NCBI GenBank assembly: GCA_019237945.1
Contig: JAFAOG010000015.1
Coordinates: 1 to 34,186 of the forward strand
From: Deltaproteobacteria bacterium
GTDB taxonomy: Bacteria > Myxococcota_A > Polyangia > Haliangiales > Haliangiaceae
Direction of reading: 5' to 3'
DNA: 34,186 nt
Positions 20,171-28,624 of the stretch are shown here, piece after piece. The position numbers were made by a program, and so were the translations under genes. The first letter of the stretch is position 1. Each line of letters begins with the position of its first letter. The notes beneath the pieces are model-generated. The model had not been told where the DNA came from, ran no database searches, and saw only the letters and a list, made by a program, of their open reading frames with translations.

Positions 20171-20782
20171 ATGCAATTCGCGGTGACGTTCCGCCACATG
20201 GAACCGACCGACGCCCTGAAGGCTTACGCCAAAGAACGGATGGAACGAGTACGCAAGTACCTGCCTGATCCCATCGCTTGTCATGTGGTGCTCTCCACGG
20301 AGCGCCATCACCACCGCATCGACGTCAACTTCCAGCTCCATAACGGGCTCTCGATCGCCGGTCACGAGACGACCGAGAACATGTACAGCTCGATCGACCT
20401 GTGCATCGCGAAGATCGAGCGCCAGGTCCGCAAGTACAAGGGCAAGCTGGAGGGCATGCGGGCGCGCCCGCACGACGTCACGCCTCTGCCATGGTCGCAC
20501 TCGATCATCGACGAGGCGTTCCACGAGCTCGAAGGCGGCAACGGCAAGTCCGTCGCGAAGCCGGTCGAGTCCGCGGGGACCCGGCAACCCGAGTTCACCG
20601 TCGTGAAGACCGAGAAGTTCCACGCGCAGCCGATGAGCGTGGCTGATGCGATCGTCCAGCTGAACCTGCTGCACGAGCCCTTCCTCGTGTTCCGCCACGA
20701 CACCGACAGTCGCGTCGCCGTCGTCTACAAGCGCGAGGACGGCAGCTACGGGCTCATCGAGACACCGTCCGGCTCGTCGTAA
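20171..20782 (+). CDS. hpf: Ribosome hibernation promoting factor, long form
   Basis: 203 residues, the length of long HPF. The N-terminal S30AE/RaiA-type domain (about 1-100) starts 'MQFAVTFRHMEPTDALKAYA' and has 'IERQVRKYKGKL'. The C-terminal dimerisation domain (about 140-200) has the characteristic 'KTEKFHAQPMSVADAIVQLN' and 'HEPFLVFRH...VVYKREDGSYGLIE'. Long HPF pairs ribosomes into inactive 100S dimers in stationary phase. GGAGG lies eight bases before ATG 20171. Its place after rpoN and before ptsN is the classic order, except for the intervening lipoprotein gene. Its own promoter must lie in the 138-base gap upstream; no clear consensus was seen there. Confidence 0.93.
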   Translation: MQFAVTFRHMEPTDALKAYAKERMERVRKYLPDPIACHVVLSTERHHHRIDVNFQLHNGLSIAGHETTENMYSSIDLCIAKIERQVRKYKGKLEGMRARPHDVTPLPWSHSIIDEAFHELEGGNGKSVAKPVESAGTRQPEFTVVKTEKFHAQPMSVADAIVQLNLLHEPFLVFRHDTDSRVAVVYKREDGSYGLIETPSGSS

Positions 20783-20820
20783 AGCCTGCGGCGGCGTGGT
20801 AGGGTCGATGCCATCGCTGT

Positions 20821-21282
20821 ATGAAGATCGTCGACCTGATCAAGCGCGACATGGTCGTACCGGCGCTCAAGGCGACCGACAAGCGCGGCATCCTCGAAGA
20901 GCTTGCCGCGTACATGTCCGCGCATCACACGCGCATCGATCGCGGAGCGCTGTCGCGCGTGTTGATCGAGCGCGAGCAGCTCGCGTCGACAGCGATCGGG
21001 GAGGGCGTCGCGATCCCGCACGGCAAGCTCGGAGCCGTCGGCGAGATCGTCGCGTGTCTCGGGCGTGCGCCGACTGGCGTCGAGTTCGACTCGATGGACG
21101 GCCAGCCGACGTTCCTGTTCTTCGTGCTGGTCGCCCCCGAGTCGTCGACCGGCGCGCACTTGAAGGCGCTCGCGCGGATCAGCCGCGTGTTCAAGGATCC
21201 CGAGTTCCGTCGCCGTCTCATGGCCGCGGGCGATGCGGAGACGATGTACAGCGTGGTGGCGGACGAGGACGCCAAGTACTAG
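20821..21282 (+). CDS. ptsN: PTS IIA component of nitrogen-type (EIIA-Ntr)
   Basis: 153 residues. This is the fructose/mannitol-type EIIA fold with the phospho-acceptor His67 in 'GEGVAIPHGKL'. It receives phosphate from HPr and acts as a regulator, for example of potassium and nitrogen responses in proteobacteria. It is 38 bases after hpf and its stop is directly followed by the hprK start, with no spacer. No EIIB or EIIC is in the window, which fits a regulatory rather than sugar-uptake role. Confidence 0.93.
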   Translation: MKIVDLIKRDMVVPALKATDKRGILEELAAYMSAHHTRIDRGALSRVLIEREQLASTAIGEGVAIPHGKLGAVGEIVACLGRAPTGVEFDSMDGQPTFLFFVLVAPESSTGAHLKALARISRVFKDPEFRRRLMAAGDAETMYSVVADEDAKY

Positions 21283-22215
21283 ATGGGCGTCGCGATCACG
21301 GTCGGCGAGTTGCTCGAACGGGCGGAGCTCGGCGTGACCGCGGTCGCCGGCCAGGCCGGGCTTTCGCGCACCGTCACCGTGCCGCGGATCCAGAAGCCGG
21401 GGCTCGCGCTGACGGGCTGGCCCGAGCAGCTGCACCCGGGGCGCGTGCTCGTCCTCGGTGGCACCGAGATCGAGTGGCTCGAGGGCAATCCGGGCGCGCG
21501 CGGCGTCGGCATCGAGACGCTGCTCGCGAGCGAACCGGCGTGCATCGTCGTGTGCCGCGGCCTGACGCCGCCGGCCGAGCTCGTCGCCCAGGGCGAGGCG
21601 CGCGGCGTGCCGGTGCTCGCGTGCTCGCTGGTGACCGCGGACTTCATCGCGGGCGTCACCGCGTTCATGACCGATGCGCTGGCGCCGACCACGCAGCTGC
21701 ACGGCGTGCTGATGGACGTGCTCGGCATCGGCGTGTTGATGGTCGGCAAGAGCGGCATCGGCAAGAGCGAGACCGCGCTCGATCTCGTGATGCGTGGCCA
21801 CCGGCTCGTCGCCGATGACGTGATCGTGATCCGGCGCCGGGGCAACACGGTGCAAGGCCGGTCGGGCGGGATCCTCGGCCACCACATGGAGATCCGCGGC
21901 CTCGGGATCATCAACATCAAGGACCTGTTCGGCATCGCGGCCGTGCGCGAGGCGAAGAAGATCGAGGTCGTCGTCGAGCTGCACGAGTGGGACGCGGCGG
22001 TCGAGTACGACCGGCTCGGCTTCGACGAGCACGTCGAGAAGCTGCTCGATGTCGACATCCCGAAGCTGCGCGTCCCGGTTCGCCCCGGTCGCAACCTCGC
22101 GACGCTCATCGAGGTCGCCGCTCGTAATCAACTCTTGAAGCTCCAGGGCATTCACTCCGCCCGTGCATTCCGCGATCAATTGCATCGCGCGATGAACGAG
22201 GAGGCGGTCGAGTAG
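21283..22215 (+). CDS. hprK: HPr kinase/phosphorylase
   Basis: 310 residues, standard length. The N-terminal domain (1-130) precedes a kinase domain with Walker A 'GKSGIGKS' at 155-162 and the HprK signature 'MEIRGLGIINIKDLFG'. It phosphorylates and dephosphorylates the regulatory Ser of HPr in response to metabolites. The target residue is present in the neighbouring HPr (Ser49, GKSIMG). It begins at ATG 21283, the base after the ptsN stop, and its stop is followed directly by rapZ, so translational coupling is likely. Confidence 0.96.
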   Translation: MGVAITVGELLERAELGVTAVAGQAGLSRTVTVPRIQKPGLALTGWPEQLHPGRVLVLGGTEIEWLEGNPGARGVGIETLLASEPACIVVCRGLTPPAELVAQGEARGVPVLACSLVTADFIAGVTAFMTDALAPTTQLHGVLMDVLGIGVLMVGKSGIGKSETALDLVMRGHRLVADDVIVIRRRGNTVQGRSGGILGHHMEIRGLGIINIKDLFGIAAVREAKKIEVVVELHEWDAAVEYDRLGFDEHVEKLLDVDIPKLRVPVRPGRNLATLIEVAARNQLLKLQGIHSARAFRDQLHRAMNEEAVE

Positions 22216-23052
22216 ATGCAGATCGTGATCGTCACCGGCTTGTCGGGCGCGGGGAAGTCGACCGCGCTGCGTGCGCTCGAGGACATCGAGTTCACGTGCA
22301 TCGACAACATCCCGGTGCCGCTCGTCGTGCAGATGGTCGACCATCTCGCCCACGAGGGTGACCGCGACAAGCTCGCGATCGCGATCGATGCGCGCCAGCG
22401 GCGCAACCTGATCCAGTGGGCGCCAACGATGTCGAAGCTGCGCGGCGCGGGCCACCGCCTCGAAGTGATGTTCCTCGATGCGAGCGACGAGGTGCTGCTG
22501 CGTCGCTTTTCCGAGACGCGCCGGCGCCATCCGCTCAGCGGCGACGACCTGCTCGACGGCGTGCGCCGCGATCGCGAGCTGATGGGCGAGATGCGGCAGG
22601 GCGCGGCGATCGTCGACACGTCGAACCTCAACTCGCACCAGCTCAAGGCGATCATCCAGGACCGCTACGGCGGCACCGGCAAGCTCGCGGTGACGTTCGT
22701 GTCGTTCGGGTTCAAGCACGGCCTGCCGCTGGAGTTCAACCTCGTCTTCGACGTGCGGTTCTTGCCGAACCCGTACTTCGAGCCGACGCTGACGCACCTC
22801 GACGGCCGCGATCCCGAGGTCTCGAAGTTCGTGTTCGGGCCCGAGGGCACCGAGATCGTGCGCCAGATCGAGGGCCTGTTGCGGTTCTCGCTGCCCCAGT
22901 TCCAGAAAGAGGGCAAGCTGTACGTCACGATCTGCGTGGGGTGCACCGGTGGCCGACATCGGTCGGTGGCTGTGATCGAGGAGCTGCGCAGGCGGCTCGC
23001 AGGCGAGTGGGACATCCTGGTGCGTCATCGCGACGTGGAGCGGGGGCCGTAG
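22216..23052 (+). CDS. rapZ: RapZ/YvcJ-family nucleotide- and RNA-binding protein
   Basis: 278 residues. Walker A GLSGAGKS is at 8-15. The family's 'CIDNIPVPLV', 'VDTSNLNSHQLK', 'SFGFKHGLPLEFNLVFDVRFLPNPY' and 'CTGGRHRSV' stretches are all present. In enterobacteria RapZ directs RNase E to the GlmZ small RNA and senses glucosamine-6-phosphate; in other groups its role is less clear. It starts immediately after hprK and shares one base with the start of ptsH. The whole fold, including the C-terminal sugar-phosphate-binding part, appears intact. Confidence 0.95.
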   Translation: MQIVIVTGLSGAGKSTALRALEDIEFTCIDNIPVPLVVQMVDHLAHEGDRDKLAIAIDARQRRNLIQWAPTMSKLRGAGHRLEVMFLDASDEVLLRRFSETRRRHPLSGDDLLDGVRRDRELMGEMRQGAAIVDTSNLNSHQLKAIIQDRYGGTGKLAVTFVSFGFKHGLPLEFNLVFDVRFLPNPYFEPTLTHLDGRDPEVSKFVFGPEGTEIVRQIEGLLRFSLPQFQKEGKLYVTICVGCTGGRHRSVAVIEELRRRLAGEWDILVRHRDVERGP

Positions 23053-23330
23053 TGGCAGACGTGGTCGAGAAGACGATGAAGATCCAGAACGAGCTGGGCC
23101 TTCACGCGCGCGCAGCGACGAAGCTCGTCCAGCTCGCGACAAAGTATCCGTGCGACTTCACGCTGACCAAGGACGGCCAGACGGTCAACGGCAAGAGCAT
23201 CATGGGGGTCCTGATGCTCGTCGCGAGCAAGGGCTCGACGGTCGTGCTCAAGGCGAAGGGTGACAAGGCGGCGGAGTGCATCGAGGCGGTCGCCAAGCTG
23301 ATCGACGATAAGTTCGGGGAAGACCGGTGA
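23052..23330 (+). CDS. ptsH: Phosphocarrier protein HPr
   Basis: 92 residues from the GTG at 23052, which overlaps the rapZ stop by one base. The EI-phosphorylated His18 lies in 'GLHARAATKLV', where the usual Pro after HAR is Ala. The HprK site is Ser49 in 'NGKSIMGVLML'. HPr passes phosphate from EI to EIIA and is a regulator when Ser-phosphorylated. A later ATG at 23076 would remove eight residues and also leave a complete HPr, so the start is not certain. Its end overlaps the ptsI start by 4 bases (GTGA). Confidence 0.93.
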   Translation: MADVVEKTMKIQNELGLHARAATKLVQLATKYPCDFTLTKDGQTVNGKSIMGVLMLVASKGSTVVLKAKGDKAAECIEAVAKLIDDKFGEDR

Positions 23331-25087
23331 GTGAGCGGCAGGAGATCCGGCGCACGGGTCTCGGTGTCTCGCCGGGGATCGCGTTCGGTCGCGCGTATCT
23401 GATCGGCCGCGACACGCTCAAGGCGCCGCGCCATCACATCGAGCAGGACGACATCGATACGGAGGTCGCGCGCCTCTACAAGGCGATCGCGGCGAGCGAC
23501 AAGCAGCTCGCGAAGATCAAGGAGAAGCTCGCGAGCGAGAACGAGAGCGACTACCACATCATCACCGCGCACCAGATGATGCTCCACGACGAGCATCTGG
23601 TCGGCGCGGCCGTCGAGTACATCCGCGACGAGAAGATCAACTCGGAGTGGGCGCTGCGGCGCGCGGTCGACGACATCCGCGGCGTGTTCGACTCGATCGA
23701 GGATCAGTATCTGCGCGAGCGGCGCAGCGACGTCGAGTTCGTGTTCGAGCGCGTGCTGCGCAATCTGCTCGGGCGCGATACGGGCCCGCTGCAGCCGCCG
23801 CCGGATGCGATCGTCGTCGCGTACGACCTGTCGCCGGCCGATACGGCCACGCTGCACAAGGCGGCGGTCTCGGGCCTGCTGACCGACGCAGGCGGCAAGA
23901 CGAGCCACACCGCGATCATCGCGCGCGCGCACGAGATCCCCGCGGTCGTCGCGCTCGAGAACATCACCGAGCTCGTCGAGACCGATGACCTGCTGCTGCT
24001 CGACGGCGCCAGCGGCATCGTGATCGTCAACCCGAGCGCGACCACCGTCGCGTCCTATCGCGAGGAGCAGCGCCGCCAGGTCGCGGCGGGCGTCCACCTC
24101 GCGAGCATGCGCGATCTGCCGGCGCGGACGCTCGACACGCACGACGTCGCGCTGCTCGCGAACATCGACGGCCCCGACGAGCTCGACGATGCGGTCGAGT
24201 ACGGAGCGATGGGCGTCGGCCTGTTCCGCACCGAGTACCTGTTCATGACCGGCACCGAGCTGCCGGATGAGGAGCGGCACTACAAGACGGCGGTCGCCGT
24301 GCTCGAGAAGCTCAAGGGCAAGCCGGCGACGATCCGCACGTTCGACCTCGGCAGCGACAAGCTCGCCAAGTTCCTCAAGGATGCGGAGCTCGACGAGGCG
24401 AACCCCGCCTTGGGGCTGCGCTCGATCCGGCTGTGCCTCAGCGAGATCGGCCGCGAATTGTTCCGCCAGCAGCTGCGCGGCCTCTTGCGCGCGTCGGCGC
24501 ACGGCCCGCTGAAGATCATGTTCCCGATGATCTCGGGGGTCGCGGAGCTGCGCGTCGTCAAGACCGTCGTCGAGGACGTCAAGGCGGAGCTCGATGCCGA
24601 GGGCATCGCGTACGACAAGGACGTCAAGCTCGGCATCATGATCGAGATGCCGTCGGCGGCGCTGACCGCGGACCTGCTCGCGCAGGAGGCGGACTTCTTC
24701 TCGATCGGCACGAACGACCTCATCCAGTACACGATGGCGGTCGATCGCGTGAACGAGTACGTGTCGTACCTGTACGAGCCGCTGCATCCGTCGCTGATCC
24801 GGCTGATCGGAGGCGTCGTCAGCGCGGCGCGCGAGCACAACATCCCGTGCACGGTGTGCGGCGAGATGGCGGGCGAGCCGATGATCGCGCCGGTGCTGAT
24901 CGGGCTCGGCGTGCGCGAGTTGTCGATGAGCGCCGTCTCGATCCCGGAGGTCAAGGCGACGGTTCGCCAGATGCACAGCGACGAGGCGGAGAAGCTCGTC
25001 GCGCGGGTGAAGAACCTGCCCACCGCGAGTGACGTGCGCGCGGTCGTCACCGATTACGTGTTCGGCTTGATGGCTCCCAAGCCATGA
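23327..25087 (+). CDS. ptsI: PTS enzyme I (phosphoenolpyruvate-protein phosphotransferase)
   Basis: 586 residues from GTG. Domain order is normal: N-terminal HPr-binding helical part, phosphohistidine domain with His194 in 'GGKTSHTAIIAR', then the PEP-binding barrel with 'GLFRTEYLFM', 'EMPSAALTADLLA', 'FFSIGTNDLIQY' and the active Cys in 'VCGEMAG'. It has no N-terminal GAF domain, so it is EI rather than EI-Ntr (PtsP). It starts the relay by taking phosphate from PEP. The gene overlaps ptsH by four bases at its start and the following peptidase gene by four at its end, so the chain continues unbroken. Confidence 0.96.
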   Translation: MSERQEIRRTGLGVSPGIAFGRAYLIGRDTLKAPRHHIEQDDIDTEVARLYKAIAASDKQLAKIKEKLASENESDYHIITAHQMMLHDEHLVGAAVEYIRDEKINSEWALRRAVDDIRGVFDSIEDQYLRERRSDVEFVFERVLRNLLGRDTGPLQPPPDAIVVAYDLSPADTATLHKAAVSGLLTDAGGKTSHTAIIARAHEIPAVVALENITELVETDDLLLLDGASGIVIVNPSATTVASYREEQRRQVAAGVHLASMRDLPARTLDTHDVALLANIDGPDELDDAVEYGAMGVGLFRTEYLFMTGTELPDEERHYKTAVAVLEKLKGKPATIRTFDLGSDKLAKFLKDAELDEANPALGLRSIRLCLSEIGRELFRQQLRGLLRASAHGPLKIMFPMISGVAELRVVKTVVEDVKAELDAEGIAYDKDVKLGIMIEMPSAALTADLLAQEADFFSIGTNDLIQYTMAVDRVNEYVSYLYEPLHPSLIRLIGGVVSAAREHNIPCTVCGEMAGEPMIAPVLIGLGVRELSMSAVSIPEVKATVRQMHSDEAEKLVARVKNLPTASDVRAVVTDYVFGLMAPKP

Positions 25088-27975
25088 AGTCTCTGCTCGT
25101 CTTGCTGCTGCTCGCGCGAGTGGCGTACGCCGGCGATCCGCTGCGCGTCTACAAGACGGTCGAGACCGAGCACTTCGTCATCACGTACTGGGCGCCGCGC
25201 GGCGACGAGGCTGCACTCGACGACGTCGCGCACCGGATCGGCATCGTTTCGGAGCGCGCGCACCAGATCCTGTCGCCGGCTCTCGATCACGTGCCGACGC
25301 AGAAGACGCTGATCTACCTGACCGACGACACCGACAGCGCGAACGGCTTCGCCGGCGTGCTGCCGCGCAACGCGATCCAGCTCAACGTCACGTCACCGCC
25401 CGGGTTCTCCGAGCTCGACGACTACGACGACTGGCTGTTCGGCCTCGTGTCGCACGAGTACACGCACATCCTCCACCTCGACACGATGGGAGAGCTGCCG
25501 ACGATCTACAACACGATCTTCGGCAAGACCTGGGCGCCGAACCAGATCATGCCGCGCTGGCTGATCGAGGGCATCGCCGTCTACGAGGAGAGCAAGCGCA
25601 GCGCCGGCGGCCGCAACCGCGGTACGCGCTTCGACGAGTGGATCCGGATCTCGCGCCACGAGCACAAGGACCTGCGCCTCGACCAGGCGACCGGCTCGCC
25701 GCGCCAGTTCCCGCGCGGCAACGCGGCCTACGTCTACGGCTCGCACTTCCTCGCGTACGTGTTCGATCGGTTCGGCGACGATTCACTGCGCCAGATGAGC
25801 CACACGTCGGGCTCGTGGGCGCCACCGTTCGCGATCAATCGCCAGATCGCGAAGGTCGTCGGCAAGCCGTTCACCGAGCTGTACGACGACTGGAAGCTGC
25901 ACCTGCGCGACAAGTACGGCATGCAGGAGATGGCTGCCGAGCGGCGCGGCCTGCGCATCGGCCGCATGCTGACGCACTCCGCGGAGTCGAACCTGTGGTC
26001 GCACTGGTCGGCCGACGGCAAGTGGCTGTACTGGAGCCAGTACGACGGCTACTCGCTGCCGACGATCCGCCGCATGCCGGTCGGCACCGACGTCGCGAGT
26101 GCGCAAGACGTGATCCAGATCGATGCGATGGGCCCGTACGACCTGTTGCCCGACGGCTCGCTCGTCTACGAGCAGGGCCGGCAGTACCGGCGCGAGTACT
26201 CGTACGAGGACATCTTCTGGCGCGATGCCCGCACGGGCGTGACGCAGCGGCTGACGACCGGCAAGCGCGCGAGAGATCCGGCGGTGTCTCCCGACGGGCG
26301 CCAGGTCGCGTTCTCGATGAACGAGCGCAACGCGAGCGTGCTCGCCGTGCAGGACATGGCGGCCGATGCGCCGGTGCGCGTCGTGTGGCAGGGCGACAAG
26401 TACGACAACGCGTATCAGCCGGCGTGGTCTCCCGACGGCACGAAGATCGCGATCTCGGCGTGGCGCACCGACGGCTACCGCGACATCCTTATCGTCGACG
26501 TCGCAAGCGGCCGCGTCGAGGAGCTGATGCACGATCGCGCCATCGACATGTCGCCGGCGTGGTCGCACGACGGCCGGACGCTCTACTTCGACAGCGATCG
26601 CACCGGCATCACGAACATCTACGCGTACGACCTGACGACGAAGGCGACGTGGCAGGTGACGAACGTGCTCGGCGGCGCGTTTCATGCCGCGCCATCGCCC
26701 GACGGCACGCGGCTCGCGTTCGAGGCGCTCGTGCCCTCCGGCGGCAGCGATCTCTACGAGCTTCCGATCGATCGCACGACCTGGCTGCCCGCGCGCGACT
26801 ACTTCGACGACAAGCCGGCGCCGATCCACGTCGAGGACAACGCGTACCCGGTCAGTGCGCCGCGACCGTATCGTCCGCTCGAGACGCTGTCACCGCAGTC
26901 GTGGACGCTCGCGCTCGACGCCGCGAACAGCGCCGCGACGATCTCGACAGGCGGCGGCGACCTCGCCGGCCTCCACGGCTACTCGCTCGCGGTCGGCGTC
27001 GATTACCTGCACGGCTACACCGACGTCGGCGCGTCGTACTACTACAACGGCTGGCGACCGAGCTTCCACGCGGCCGCGTCGCGCTCGCTGGTCACGCGCG
27101 GCGGCTGGCGCATCGACGGCGTCAGCAAGACGTATGACGAGGAGGATTGGTCGGGCACGGTCGGCTTCGGCGTGCCGTTCGAGTCGCGGCCGTCGTCGCA
27201 CTGGACCGCATCGCTCGACTACGACGTCGACTACTTCCGCCTCGTGCGCGCTCCGCTCGGCGCGACGATGCCCGATCCGAACCAGCGCGTGCCGCTGGTG
27301 CCGGCGACCGACTACGTGCAGGCGGGCGTCGCCGCTCGCGTCGCGTACTCGAGCGTACGCAGCTGGATCTTCGCGCTGGGGCCCACGACCGGCTTCGACG
27401 CGAGCGTCTCGCTGCGTTACGACGATCCGGCGATCGGGGCGACGTATCGCAACGTCACGCTGAGCTACGCCGCCGATCGCTACTTCCGGCTGTGGGGCGA
27501 CACGCCGGTGCTCGCGGTGCGCGTCTCGGGCGCGCTGCGCGCCGGCGATCTCGCGCGCAACGGTGGGTTCGGGCTCGGCGGCGTCGGGGCGCAGGATGTC
27601 GTGCAGTCGATCGTCAACTCGACGCGGTCGTCGTCGATCGGCTACCTGCACGGCTACGGCTCACGCACGGTCGCTGGCAACCAGTACCACCTGCTCAACC
27701 TCGAGTACCGGCAGGAGCTGTGGCAGATCGAGCACGGCCTCGGCACGCTGCCGGTCTACCTGCGCCGCATGCACCTCGGCATCCTCTCCGATACCGGCAC
27801 CGCCTACGACACGAGCTTCGACGCCTCGACGAACCTCCGCACATCGCTCGGCGCCGCCTTGCGCGTCGATGCGTTCTTCGGATACTTCGTTCCTGGGACG
27901 TTCGAGCTCGGCTATGCCCACGGCCTGATCGGCGGCCTCAACGAAACCTGGTTCCTGCTCACCGGATCGCTATGA
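25084..27975 (+). CDS. Secreted zinc-peptidase-like/TolB-type beta-propeller/predicted barrel protein
   Basis: 963 residues. The signal peptide is probably cleaved after AYA (about residue 16). Residues about 20-290 form a gluzincin-like domain with HEYTH (H124, E125, H128) and a downstream third ligand E162 in 'LIEGIAVYEE'. Residues about 300-590 carry PD40/WD40-like propeller repeats ('AVSPDGRQVAF', 'PAWSPDGTKIAI', 'PAWSHDGRTLYF', 'AAPSPDGTRLAF'). Residues about 610-963 alternate as Tyr/Gly-rich amphipathic strands resembling an outer-membrane beta-barrel; the C-terminal residue is Leu, not the usual Phe. The ATGA overlap with ptsI couples it to the PTS operon. Function is inferred as a surface-anchored protease or binding protein; the catalytic residues look intact. 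Confidence 0.8.
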   Translation: MKSLLVLLLLARVAYAGDPLRVYKTVETEHFVITYWAPRGDEAALDDVAHRIGIVSERAHQILSPALDHVPTQKTLIYLTDDTDSANGFAGVLPRNAIQLNVTSPPGFSELDDYDDWLFGLVSHEYTHILHLDTMGELPTIYNTIFGKTWAPNQIMPRWLIEGIAVYEESKRSAGGRNRGTRFDEWIRISRHEHKDLRLDQATGSPRQFPRGNAAYVYGSHFLAYVFDRFGDDSLRQMSHTSGSWAPPFAINRQIAKVVGKPFTELYDDWKLHLRDKYGMQEMAAERRGLRIGRMLTHSAESNLWSHWSADGKWLYWSQYDGYSLPTIRRMPVGTDVASAQDVIQIDAMGPYDLLPDGSLVYEQGRQYRREYSYEDIFWRDARTGVTQRLTTGKRARDPAVSPDGRQVAFSMNERNASVLAVQDMAADAPVRVVWQGDKYDNAYQPAWSPDGTKIAISAWRTDGYRDILIVDVASGRVEELMHDRAIDMSPAWSHDGRTLYFDSDRTGITNIYAYDLTTKATWQVTNVLGGAFHAAPSPDGTRLAFEALVPSGGSDLYELPIDRTTWLPARDYFDDKPAPIHVEDNAYPVSAPRPYRPLETLSPQSWTLALDAANSAATISTGGGDLAGLHGYSLAVGVDYLHGYTDVGASYYYNGWRPSFHAAASRSLVTRGGWRIDGVSKTYDEEDWSGTVGFGVPFESRPSSHWTASLDYDVDYFRLVRAPLGATMPDPNQRVPLVPATDYVQAGVAARVAYSSVRSWIFALGPTTGFDASVSLRYDDPAIGATYRNVTLSYAADRYFRLWGDTPVLAVRVSGALRAGDLARNGGFGLGGVGAQDVVQSIVNSTRSSSIGYLHGYGSRTVAGNQYHLLNLEYRQELWQIEHGLGTLPVYLRRMHLGILSDTGTAYDTSFDASTNLRTSLGAALRVDAFFGYFVPGTFELGYAHGLIGGLNETWFLLTGSL

Positions 27976-28613
27976 AAGAGGTAGCCGGCGAAGTCGCGGT
28001 CGAAGTCGCACGTCAGATTGCGGAGCCGATCCGCGCGCTGCGCGATCGCCTCGGCCTCGTCGTCGATCACCTCGAACGCCACGTCGCGACCTCGACCGGC
28101 CCCACGCCCTATCCATGGCGCTCGCTGACGACGCTGCGCCAGGACCTCGCCGGCGCCTACCTCGAGGCGACCCAGCTCGCGCGCCGCCTCGAGGAGCTCG
28201 ATCGCGCGCTGCACGACGATGTCCCGCACGCGTTCGATCTCGCGAGCGCCGTCGACCTCGGCCTGCGCCTCGCCGCCCATCACCTCGGCCCGGGCATCGA
28301 GCTGCTCTTCGACCTCGGCAACGTGCCCGCCGTGCGCGGCACGCCGGGGACGCTCGCGCTGCTCGTCGCCCAGCTGGTCGCCACCTGCGCCCGCTCGGCG
28401 CGCGCGGTCCCCGGCAGCTCGCTCAGCGTGCGCGTCTCGGGCGAGCCGGGGACGGGCGTCGTGACGATCGCGGACAACGGCGACGGCAGCGACAAGGTGA
28501 CCGCGCTGGGCGACCTCGCGCGCTCGGTGCTCGCCCCGTGGGGCGCCTCCGTCGATGCCGCCTCCGCCGCCGGTCAAGGCTGTGCGTTCGAGCTTCGTCT
28601 CGTCACGGCCTAG
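27972..28613 (+). CDS. Degenerate HATPase (histidine-kinase-like) protein
   Basis: 213 residues, no signal peptide or membrane segment. The N-terminal 100 residues are helical ('PIRALRDRLGLVVDHLERHV', 'LRQDLAGAYLEATQLARRLEEL'), like a dimerisation helix pair but without an H-E/D box. The C-terminal half resembles a HATPase_c domain: G1 box DNGDG at 168-172 and a G2-like 'GQGCAFELRL'. The position of the N-box Asn appears to be Thr138 ('LVATCARSA'), so ATP/Mg binding may be weakened. Such proteins can be anti-sigma-like or pseudokinase regulators. The start ATG overlaps the peptidase stop in ATGA. It ends the seven-gene chain. No partner response regulator is adjacent; the nearest is at 32659. 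Confidence 0.65.
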   Translation: MKEVAGEVAVEVARQIAEPIRALRDRLGLVVDHLERHVATSTGPTPYPWRSLTTLRQDLAGAYLEATQLARRLEELDRALHDDVPHAFDLASAVDLGLRLAAHHLGPGIELLFDLGNVPAVRGTPGTLALLVAQLVATCARSARAVPGSSLSVRVSGEPGTGVVTIADNGDGSDKVTALGDLARSVLAPWGASVDAASAAGQGCAFELRLVTA

Positions 28614-28624
28614 CGTCGCAGATC

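Noticed and set aside
20746-23142. Long minus-strand open frame opposite ptsN-hprK-rapZ
   Set aside because: Arg/His/Asp-rich shadow of three clearly recognised genes.
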